DNA from: Mesorhabditis belari
Taxonomy: Eukaryota > Nematoda > Chromadorea > Rhabditida > Rhabditidae
Reading direction: 5' to 3'
DNA: 64,000 nucleotides
NCBI GenBank assembly: GCA_958450365.1
Contig: CAUEEP010000438.1
Coordinates: 62,001-126,000 of the forward strand
The position numbers were made by a program, and so were the translations under genes. This document shows positions 54,780 to 64,000 of this stretch, one piece after another. Position 1 is the first letter of the stretch, and each line of letters begins with the position of its first letter. The notes under the pieces were generated by a model. That model saw only the letters and a program-made list of their open reading frames with translations, made no database searches and was not told where the DNA came from.

Positions 54780-57700
54780 TCTTTAAATCAAAAATCCGAA
54801 CACTACAAATTTTAAGTTAGGCCCAAAAATAAACGGAAAAAATAAAATGATCCGAAAAGCATCATCCAAAATTTCAGAATTAAAGGCGGCGACTTTGATG
54901 TTAGTGAAATTTCATATTTCATCGAACCATAAAGTGTTATATGTCATTCAATAGCTCTTTTCACGCTCTTTCAGAATGCTGAATTGAGTTTTTGTGGAAT
55001 TTTATTTTTCCATGAAATTTTTTCCATATTCTGCGCAGAAAAGTCAAAATAATTTTTTTCACGAAAATCTAGCTGATAAACTAAGCTCAAAAAGCAAATT
55101 TCTGAATTCTACGCAAAAAGTTGGTCGGGAATTGTTTTTTAATTTTGTGTTTTGGTCAATGGAAACGCGAGCTCTGAAACCTAGGTTTTTTAGAAGGGCG
55201 CGGTTATATGGCCCGCGTGCACCTTTGATGTTGGTAAAATTTTTCTTTTGTGTCAAATCATCAAGTGTTATATATCATTCGAAAGCATTTTTATGTGTTT
55301 AAACATGGCGGAAAGAATTTCCCAAAAACTTTGACTTTTTATTAGTTTTCTCCGATTTTATAATCTGGAATGCAGTTTTTTTCTGCTTCTGCGGTACTTG
55401 CAGATCTGGTATAGTCTAGAAAAAATTTATTCTAAAAAAAGTGAAGAACGCAATTTTTTTTGAAGAAAGAGTTACAATTCCAGGAAAGTTGAAATTGAGA
55501 GTATTTGTCAATCTCGGGTAGGCAACCCAGGTGCACAGGCAAATACAGACTGCCTTGACAATTACTCGATAAATTACTTTGCCAAAGGCATCACAGATGA
55601 TAAAGTTATAAATGTCAATCGCAGGAGAAAATCATTTAGTTACAGACAATTTTGCTTTCCGATTATTTATTTTTTGATTATTAGCGTATTATTATTTTTC
55701 TTATTACATTCGTATTTCCAACACTATCAAAACAAAATTTATAATTTGCAGATGGGACAAACATCAGAAGCGAAAAAGTCTAGAAGTGGCAACTTGGAAC
55801 ATGGACGCCAAACGAATCAAAACAACATGCACAAACAACACGAAAGTTCTTGGGAAAGTTGGGAAAATATATATTTGTTATATTAAGAAAATATATTAAT
55901 GAAAAGTAAAGTTTTTTTCAAATATAACACCAGTTTTTGGGAAAGTTCCTGCAAATCCTGTGCAATAAAAAGAAGAAAGCTCATCACGATCCGCAGCCAA
56001 TCAACAAAAAGAAAAAGAATTCAACAGGAAAGCACATTTGAAAGGAGCACTGGAGGCAAAGATTCTGAAAGATAATGAAAAGAAAAGACTCGAGCCAAAT
56101 CGTCAAAACGCCGTCTAGTGGCAAAAGCAAAGCAAAAAGATGATGATTCTGTTGCTTCAACCTCACATATTCAAACCAAATCACCGACTCCTCCAACTCC
56201 AGAAGCTCTGCTCGGTATGAAAAAAAGTGCCAATCTATCAAATAAAGGACTATTATCTGTAAACCATTTTCTTCAATCAAACCAAGGAGTAACTATTGGC
56301 TGACAACGAACTATCAAAAAGGCCAAGAAGACTCTGGACCAGTTTGTCAGATATGAAGGAGTAAGATTGGAAGCTGTGTTGAAAGCTGTTGAAGAGCGGC
56401 GAAGAAGATTGGATCTGCTGGATGAGCGAGGAAAACGGCTGATTTTTTTCCCTCGATAAAGGACACGGCCGAGTTATTTCAACTATTTCATTCCTAATCT
56501 GCGAAAAACCGTGCTCGTCTCGCAATTGTCTGCCATTACTAGCTTGGGAAGGTTCAGATTCTTGCGACTCGCTGAAGGAAAAGGGAATTTGGAAGGACTT
56601 TGAGACTTTGGTGCAAGCCGGATACATGGTTTTTCTCGGTGGAGATCTATCTTTCTTGAACACCAATTTTGGTCTTTCCTGTGCGATGACGTTTGGATGT
56701 TTAGGGTGCAACAAGAGGTTTGACAAAAAACCATCCGCGGATAAGGATTCAATTGATTTTCAATAATATGCTGATTGGAGTGACCCTTCGGTGGAAGCGA
56801 TGATTTCAAAAGTAAAAGGTCTGCAGGCAAAAAAAGAAAATCTATTAAATGTTTCTCGAAGTTTGGTAATTTCCCCAATACTTCATGCAAAAAATCAAGA
56901 TTGGAAACCAACTTTTTGAACAATTGGTGAAACTCGAAGGCTCCTCTCAGATTTTCCAAGATGTTTGTCGAAAATGGAAGTTGGATGTGAATCGGAAGAG
57001 TGATGGGATTATCTATGCTCGTTTCAACAAAAACGATATAAAGAATCTCTGTCGATCCTCAGTGATTTCTGATTTAGCAGTCGTTTCTTCCTCCCGTTCC
57101 TATCAAATGGTCATTTCTGCATTACGCGAGTTTAACAAATGGTCTCAAATGGTTTCAACCACTAAAAGTGTTCTTTCGGATAAAGAAATAAAAGATTTGG
57201 CTTGCAAAGGCAAACATTCAAAAGCCAGAAATTGCTGCCAAACAGCGATTCTTTCCGATGAACTAGAAAAAGTTGGTGGTTTTGGACCAAGTGTACTGGT
57301 CCATGCTCTACTCTTACATCTTGGCCCATTTGTCCATGAGCATCAATTCATCGGAAATGCATCTGAAGAGGGCATTGAGGCAGTTCACGGCAAGCTAGAA
57401 TCTGAAGTTGCTCGAAACAAGACAGGATTACAAGAAGAGCGACTAATGAACTCGGTTATGTTGTTCTCCTGAATGATGATGGAAAGATGACATCTTAATT
57501 TCCTTCTTTTTGCTTAATGTTCAATTGTGATTCTTTTTTTTGTCTAATTCATGCTTATAAATAGAACAAATTTTTTCTAGACTATACCAGATCTGCAAGT
57601 ACCGCAGAAGCAGAAAAAAAACTGCATTCCAGATTATAAAATCGGAGAAAACTAATAAAAAGTCAAAGTTTTTGGGAAATTCTTTCCGCCATGTTTAAAC

Positions 57701-58217
57701 ACATAAAAATGCTTTCGAATGATATATAACACTTGATGATTTGACACAAAAGAAAAATTTTACCAACATCAAAGGTGCACGCGGGCCATATAACCGCGCC
57801 CTTCTAAAAAACCTAGGTTTCAGAGCTCGCGTTTCCATTGAGCAAAACACAAAATTAAAAAACAATTCCCGACCAACTTTTTGCGTAGAATTCAGAAATT
57901 TGCTTTTTGAGCTTAGTTTATCAGCTAGATTTTCGTGAAAAAAATTATTTTGACTTTTCTGCGCAGAATATGGAAAAAATTTCATGGAAAAATAAAATTC
58001 CACAAAAACTCAATTCAGCATTCTGAAAGAGCGTGAAAAGAGCTATTGAATGACATATAACACTTTATGGTTCGATGAAATATGAAATTTCACTAACATC
58101 AAAGTCGCCGCCTTTAATTCTGAAATTTTGGATGATGCTTTTCGGATCATTTTATTTTTTCCGTTTATTTTTGGGCCTAACTTAAAATTTGTAGTGTTCG
58201 GATTTTTGATTTAAAGA
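54780..58217. mobile_element. Fold-back DNA transposon with about 655-bp inverted arms
   Basis: Left arm 54780-55433 and right arm 57562-58217 are reverse complements; only a handful of differences were noticed by eye. The arms begin TCTTTAAATCAAAAATCCGA. Flanking bases do not show an obvious target duplication. The 2.1-kb core holds a decayed gene on the plus strand. Long arms of this kind occur in Mutator-like and other fold-back elements, but I cannot assign the superfamily. Paired ORFs within the arms (55.0-55.3 and 57.7-58.0 kb) mirror each other and are not evidence for genes. Confidence 0.85.
56118..57472 (+). pseudogene. Transposase-like gene of the fold-back element, broken
   Basis: Pieces lie in order on the plus strand. 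A lysine-rich start (56118) has LLSVNHFLQSNQGV, a TGA at 56301, then KTLDQFVRYEGVRLEAVL. Next is a frame with CLPLLAWEGSDSCDSLKEK, then VFLGGDLSFLNT and CLGCNKRF (a C-x-x-C pair), ending at about 56765. The last is an intact 195-codon frame (56885-57472) with DLACKGKHSKARNCCQ and FIGNASEEGIEAVHGKLESE. The GGD-x-x-FL ... C-x-x-C ... E-x-G-I-E-x-x-H order recalls uncharacterised transposase-like proteins of invertebrate genomes. Catalytic residues cannot be named. At least three frame breaks. Confidence 0.45.
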
Positions 58218-58379
58218 AAAAAAAAATTTACATAGGGGTGTAATTGATGTGCTTCGGCATCGAAGTGCTGCCCAATCAGTTCGTTGCTCATCGAGCGGAA
58301 TAGAGCATAATCACTTGGGGCAGGGTCTTGGACAGGTCCGGGCTAGAGTACCGGTCAAAATTAGAACGCCTCCAAAAGT

Positions 58380-58560
58380 GTTCCTTCTTTAGAGGCTTGT
58401 AACATTTTGTCTAGCCATGGAAATCCCCGCCTTAAGAAGTCGTGTAACTTTGGGTTAACCACCAAATGCTTTAGCCGTTTCTCGGACTGCTTTTTTGTGT
58501 TAATTAATTTTTTATTGCTTTTGTTGAATTTAATAATATTAATCGCATTAGAAAGCCCCA
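58380..58560 (-). repeat. Coding repeat with inverted partner at 59120-59240
   Basis: The minus strand encodes KKQSE followed by KRLKHLVVNPKLHDFLRRGF. The plus strand at about 59130-59205 encodes QKRLTDLVVSPELHDLLRRG. The proteins match while the DNA has diverged, so the repeat was or is under protein-level selection. Unknown family. Confidence 0.55.
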
Positions 58561-59119
58561 AAATCCCACATAAATTCTTTACTTTTGTTTTTCAATAAAA
58601 TTACAGCTTTAAGCCTTGATGCTAAACAATTTTGTAACGGTCCAGGAAACGATTATTGCTTTCGTTGTTTCCATTCAATTCCCCAAACCATCTTACAATT
58701 AGTTTTGGCCTTCATTGTGGTCCGGGCCTTGGTCCGGTTACGAAAAGTTCTCCACTCGGCTCACAAATGGAAATAGATTTCTTTCGCATTTCAAAGAGAA
58801 ACACAAAATCTATCGCGTAAAACAATAATTTCAATTAATCTGACAAAAACAAATGATTTGAAAAAATGATTGGAAAAAAATGAAAAAGAAACGACGACAC
58901 GACGCTCCCATCGACTACCTCCAAATGGCGGCGACGTCAATTGGAATGCGAAGTCGCGCGAAAATGAACATTCAAAATTTGCGACAGAAATTAAAATTTA
59001 ACGTGAAAACGTCTCGAAATCATTCTCTAGGGAGGATTCTCTACTAAAATCGAAGAATGATTCAAAAGTATAACTTGCTAGGGGTCTTACTGAAAATGAT
59101 CAAAACACTAAAAAAAGGT

Positions 59120-59498
59120 TAATTAACCCAAAAAAGCAGTCCCAGAAACGTCTAACGGATTTGGTAGTTAGCCCAGAGCTACACGACTTGTTAAGACGGG
59201 GATTTCCATTTCAGCCTTGTTTATCTAGTGAGAACCGTTAAAAAATTCCATGGTACCGCAAATCGGACTCCCACAGATCAAAATGCTTATCGATGGCGAT
59301 ATGGAAACAACTCTTTCTAAAGATATCTGGAAAATCATCTTGATGTTTTCTTATTTTGTGACCTGTGCCAGCGATTTCACGAGCGATTTCACGAGCAATT
59401 TCACGAGCGTGCCAGCGATTTATCGGAAAATGAAACCGATTGAGTTGATTGGATTTCCAAACAAAATCCTTTCAGCTAAGCCAAAAGAGGAAAAATAA
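59120..59498 (+). CDS. Unidentified exon with LVVSPELHDLLRRG, followed by a short ORF
   Basis: Contains the partner of the 58.4-kb coding repeat. An 82-codon frame follows (59250-59498) with a possible helix (IILMFSYFVTCASDF) and an imperfect tandem 12-bp repeat (AGCGATTTCACG, 3-4 copies at about 59370-59415). The two may or may not belong together. No family recognised. Confidence 0.3.
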
Positions 59499-59499
59499 G

Positions 59500-61470
59500 G
59501 CGTTAAGAAACGAACGACTCTTGATCAGGTGAATTCTTGAATCACAAAAAAACTAGGATTTTTAGATGTTAGTCAACTCAGCTCTTACACTTGCCCAAAC
59601 GATTCTACTCGATATTTTCTATCTCTTTTTCTTTTCGATGATAATCTGAGAGCTCTTTCCCCGTTATTAATGCAAACTTTAAGTATTTTGCTTCAGCTTT
59701 GATGCAAGGTAAATTTCCTTACATGATTTGCAGTTTTGCAAGTGTTTTATGCTTACGAAAACCAAAGGAGAAATCAGTGAAAGTGGAGAGAGTGACGCTA
59801 ATCAAAGACAATAATCAAAGTCGGAAAAACATCAAATAATTCATCAATCAAATGGATCGATATTTTGATTGTCCATCTTTTCTACAATCTGATCTTTTCC
59901 CATCAAATCCCGTTGATCACCGAGATCGCTTTTTGGCTGAAAATTGGAGTTCTGTTTTTTCAAACTGTTCTCTGTTCTCTGTCCTCTTAAGTTTTTTCAA
60001 AATGTTCAAAAATCTGAATTCTTAGGCTAAGCCGAGCCAAAATCAAGCTACAAAGGGCGATTTCGAAAAATTGGTTAATCAGAACTGGCCAAAAGCCAAG
60101 AAAAGAAACAGAGCTTAACTTTTTGACGTTTTGAGTCCCATACTTAAGGCAATAACAAAAATTTCCTCACCTCATGGCTTTTCAGCTCGCTTTTCTTGGG
60201 AACATCGAGCAAATGATCGAGCCATTCCTAAAAACAAATAAGATCTCATTGAAATCAGTCTGTCCAAGCTCTCTAATAAATTGAACTGATTTCAATGAGC
60301 TCTGGGTTTTTTGGTTTAAAATTTAAAGATCTTTCTCAATCTTTAAGAACTAAAGCCTCAAGAATGCAAAATTTTAATCTAAATTTAATCTGAAGGAGAT
60401 TGAAATCAGTTTTGTAGACTTTACGTCAAGATTCAACTCACCCGTTCCCGGTCGGCAATGAGATTTTTAACATTTGGATGCATCTCGGATTGATTTTCCA
60501 TTTTGCGTTATGAATTCAGTTGAATAATTGAAAGCTCAGTTGATAAATGATTTGAGAAAAAGCTTTTGGCAGAGACACTCGTATAACCAGCTTTGTTGTT
60601 GTCAAAATTCTTGGTCTCTTTCTTTGTTTTTGCTGTCAAATCTCTAGTGGATTTGCCCTTTTCTCGAAAACAGCAGTCTAATCAACAAGCTCTTGTGAAA
60701 AGGAAATGAATTAAGCGCTAAGAATGAAAGAGAAAGAGAAAGAAAAAGGCTTAAGCTGTAATTTAGCTTATGAAATCAATATTTAATGAAAGTAAATCCT
60801 TGAAATTGCTCGTTCTAGTTTGGTTCCACTTCTGATCCGAATTCATAAGCTTTGAAAAAACCCGCTTGCAAATTTTGACTCAGATTTATTCATTGAAACA
60901 GTCAAAACTTTGCCGCTTTCTTGCAAATGCCTGATCGAAGCACGTTCATGCCTGGCAAGTCATTCTATTTTGATTCCTATCCTTCCGGATAATCTTCAAA
61001 GTAAGTCGGAATTGTTGTAAATCTGCAAAATAGAAATGATTTAGTTAAAGCAAAAATTAAATAGATTGTAAGCAACAAAGTTTTCATTCTCGAATGAAAG
61101 CTTCGCCAAAGCTCAGCTCAGAATAATTTCCTTTCTCTTATTGAATGAACAATTCGCTTTGATGTACAAAAGCGGAAGGCTCAAAATGACGAGATTCATT
61201 TGCATATATCGAATAGAAAGCCATCTTTTGCAAGAAAACAATTTATTCATCCAATAAACTGGTTTAGGCCACACGCTCCTTCTTCCAAACCTTTGCTAAT
61301 AGTCTCCCACAAATCGAAGCTTTTTAGCTTGCGTTGTGAAGGGCATCTAAATCTTTCGTCATTGTAAATTCTAGATGAATATTGCACTCAGATTTTCGAG
61401 CTTCGATAAACGTTCTAAAGATCACCTGGCTACAATAATCCCTAAATGAAATGCAATGTAGAGATTCTGC
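59500..61470. other. AT-rich interval, no supported gene
   Basis: Nearly 2 kb with only short frames on both strands. Scattered GT...TTTCAG pairs are possible but no exon between them shows a recognisable domain. No matches to the repeats of the left part of the window were noticed. Confidence 0.3.
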
Positions 61471-61478
61471 TTCTGATA

Positions 61479-63167
61479 TTAATAAAAGAGAAAGATTAGC
61501 TGTGACTGTAAGTTGTTACGGTAAGTTACAGCAGGCAGGCACGCTTTAGAGCGGCTATTTAAAATCCAAAATTGAACCCCGGCTCTCAGAGATAAAAAGA
61601 ACCCGGGATTTTTGTGCAATTGATCCAAATGATTTGACAAACATTCGACGAACCCTTTGTCGCATTTACACAACCCCATTTTACATTTGTCGTTGTCAGC
61701 TAGATTGCACTTGCGAACTTTTTCAAGAAAAGCCTGGGTTAGCGCTTTAAAGCATGGTGCCTCTCCTAATGAAACAAAGCCCTCAATTTCAATCTTTTTG
61801 CGTATTTCTGCACTTAAGCATCCTCACGCTGCCCATTCTAATTCTGTCTTCCAGTAATTATTCTGAAACAATCATGATTTTTTTTAACTGAACTGGTATG
61901 CAAGGTATTTAAGCAACTTCTAGGTATGTAAAGAAAGATGTTTCTCTATTTTCTACCAAGAACTCGGCAAGTTTCATTTTTTTTCTTTTATAAAACCATC
62001 TTGCAATGTCGAGTTAATTAAAGTTCGAAGAATTTTTGAGCAAAAAATAAAGATATAGATATTACTTTTGTAAGACGATTAAAATTGCACACCCATATGT
62101 GAATAATGTGCCATTTGCAAAGAGTTTTCTTCTTTTTGAATGTACCGATTCCTTCTGAAAATCCCAAAAAGTTTTGTCATCATCACTGATAAAGAATAAA
62201 AAGAAAACCACATCAGAAATACGCAAAAAGAATGGAATGAAATGAAGAACAAGAATGAAAGAATGAAATTGCTCGCTTTCTTTGATACCTGCAAATTAGT
62301 ATGATAGTTTTACCACGTTTTAAAGCGCTAGCCCAGAACTTTCTTGGAAAAAGTGCGTAAGTTAGATTTTTTAGGTTGGTTTCTGAATGGTTTAACTTAC
62401 GATCACAAGACGGCTTATTGTTAACACATTGCCAGCGATATGGTGTAGTGTATAGATTGTCGTTTGAACAGTCCTGTAAAGCTGGCTACAGTATGCTAGA
62501 GCAAGTTTGCAGTTTGAAGATTTTTTTTACTCAATAAAAGAATTTTTAAGATATTTGCGGCTATATTCGTAAGGATTTTGACAAATTTTAAGATAATACG
62601 ATCAGTGCTGGTCCTTAAAGTCATCAGCAATAGTTGCCAGGACATGTTGATGAATTGGCTTTGGAAAGCAACACAACATTTTCAAGGTCAACTCCAGGAC
62701 AGGCTAGGCCAAGCCAAAAACATGAATACCTTTGGACTTTGAGCCTGGTTCGACCCTTTGTCTGGCCTGAAACTTGATCCTAGACCCAGTTTGGTTTACA
62801 ATTTTTAACTTAAGACTTGTCAAACAAAAGCAAATCACTCTTACCCCTGCTTGTGCCCGACTATAGCAATCGTCGTGTACTTTGCAACATCTAAACTCTC
62901 TTTATTCAATGTTTCCTTTCGATCACCACACCCATCAAAGTCATTTTGTGCTTCCATACCAATCTGACCCCGGAATGGACCACAAAAACATCCGTAGTTC
63001 AGCAAATCAAAGTTCCCCCAGCCAATTTTGTTCATGCAAAGATTCATCTACACCAATTGTCCTATTCAAATTAAGAGCTGATCACTCACGCATCCCAAAT
63101 CAACGCCGTTTGCCTTAAGCAATAAAAAGACAGAGGTAGCTAAAAGAAATTGAAAGAAAAGCGTCAT
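61479..63167 (-). CDS. Secreted phospholipase A2-like protein
   Basis: Exon 1 (63167-63090) is a signal peptide (FFQFLLATSVFLLLKANG). Exon 2 (63047-62932) has FDLLNYGCFCG, the Ca2+-loop region. A 41-nt intron follows, then exon 3 (62890-62845) with CCKVHDDCYSRAQAG, the catalytic His-Asp motif. Exon 4 (62473-62401) reads LYTTPYRWQCVNNKPSCD. The phases agree. A final coding region (about 61812-61479) has NDKCKMGLCKCDKGFVEC, the C-x-C-D block of the family. Before it lies an unusual extra stretch (SLGEAPCFKALTQAFLEKVR), so the exon 5 start is uncertain. Such enzymes hydrolyse the sn-2 ester of phospholipids outside cells. The Ca2+ loop GPFRGQIG departs from the usual X-C-G-x-G-G, so activity is not certain. 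Confidence 0.75.
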
Positions 63168-63169
63168 TT

Positions 63170-64000
63170 TAGCCAAATAAAAATGATTGATCCTGAAAAT
63201 AGCCAAAGTTAAAATTTGCTACAAAGATGGTAGAGAATTAATTCAAAGTAAAAATAGGCAGTTCAAGGCGGGATGCAGAAACAATTTTAGCCGTAAAACA
63301 TCGAAAATCGAAACGGGCAAGTTTTGTGTTCTCTTCGTTTCCTCGAACGCGGAAACTTCCGATAAAACCGTTTGTCTGTCCACGGTATCGTAGAAAAATT
63401 GTAGAGAATTCAGCCAAGAACTGAAAAACATATTTATTTTAAAGTTATTTATTTATTTAAGTGCATTAGTTTATTTAAAACTAATTCAAATTTTAAATAT
63501 TTTAAGACGGGGTCACCAAATTGTCGAAAGATAGGTGTAATAATATAATTGTTTGATGAAATTTTATGTAGAAATGAGTAGCTTCAATCGTTTTCCCATT
63601 CCCGAAAATCACCTGGTACAAATTTACAGCTAAATGTCTTCTTTTTGTGAAAATGTGAAACTACAGTTCTTGAGTACCAGAGGAACCCAAAGTCAAGTAT
63701 TCATATCAAAATAGTACAATTACACTCAAAATGCTTTCAACAATCAAACGATTAAAGAATTGACTGCTCAATCACAGCTGGCAATGAACAAATATCTGCC
63801 GGACATCTTTGATAAATTGCTCAAAGCTTACGGAAAAGTTTGGTCAAGTTAAGAATGTTTTCTTAACATTTTCTAGCTCTGGCCTGGCTTCAAAACCTTC
63901 AAACCTTTCAATCCAATTAAAATGTACAGTTTTTGGACAAAATATAGAACAGTCAATAGGCCGAACAATTCATAGAAACAAATGAGCATCGAAGTGTAAA
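63170..64000. other. Upstream region of the phospholipase gene, no other gene seen
   Basis: AT-rich, with only short frames. It should contain the promoter of the minus-strand phospholipase gene, but no clear TATA box or conserved element was recognised. Confidence 0.3.

Noticed and set aside
54994..58003. Two identical 102-codon ORFs with long complementary frames
   Set aside because: They lie in the inverted arms of the fold-back element and mirror each other; identity reflects the arms, not protein selection.

Overview
The window looks like repeat-rich nuclear DNA from a nematode. The inference rests on introns that are mostly very short (27-65 nt, ending TTTCAG or TTTTAG), expansion of two C-type lectin-like (CTL) families, a Cys-loop channel gene, a secreted phospholipase A2, a 7TM receptor-like gene and a DD37D (maT) mariner. 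No rRNA, tRNA, CRISPR or bacterial-type operon was seen. Species and clade cannot be fixed from the sequence.

Region 1-31 kb is mostly duplicated and broken material. It holds copies or fragments of a coiled-coil CTL gene (2.6-3.2, 13.3-14.1, 16.9-18.0, 18.4-20.9, 21.6, 29.4-30.2 and 30.6 kb). Among them lie a nearly intact non-LTR retrotransposon (6.1-9.9 kb), two non-autonomous DNA elements with clear terminal inverted repeats (10.79-11.31 and 11.61-12.14 kb), mariner fragments (4.5, 27.1, 27.4-28.1 kb), an hAT-type transposase gene (22.5-23.6 kb), a scrap of an SLC36-like amino-acid transporter (16.6 kb) and a degraded 7TM receptor-like gene (24-26 kb). Region 31-36 kb has trypsin-like protease exons and a decayed, intron-containing pair of spliceosome genes: SmF (SNRPF), followed about 100 bp later by CWC22.

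Region 36-44 kb holds the two best CTL genes. Both assemble by hand into nine or more exons with no frame error. They encode coiled-coil stalks ending in a CTL domain; one has a transmembrane segment and one does not. Region 45-50 kb is a minus-strand Cys-loop channel gene. A 1285-bp maT mariner sits in one of its introns on the opposite strand. Region 51.7-54.4 kb carries a secreted two-domain CTL gene and a fragment of a second copy. Region 54.8-58.2 kb is a 3.4-kb fold-back element with near-identical arms of about 655 bp around a decayed transposase-like gene. The right end has a secreted phospholipase A2 gene (61.5-63.2 kb, minus).

The CTL genes appear to have spread by segmental and inverted duplication. 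Their shared 5' block, 3' flank and a convergent coiled-coil tail travel with them, and copies have fused in frame with each other or with an unrelated repeat. Several frame breaks lie in otherwise conserved proteins. Most look like decay, but uncorrected single-base assembly errors cannot be excluded.
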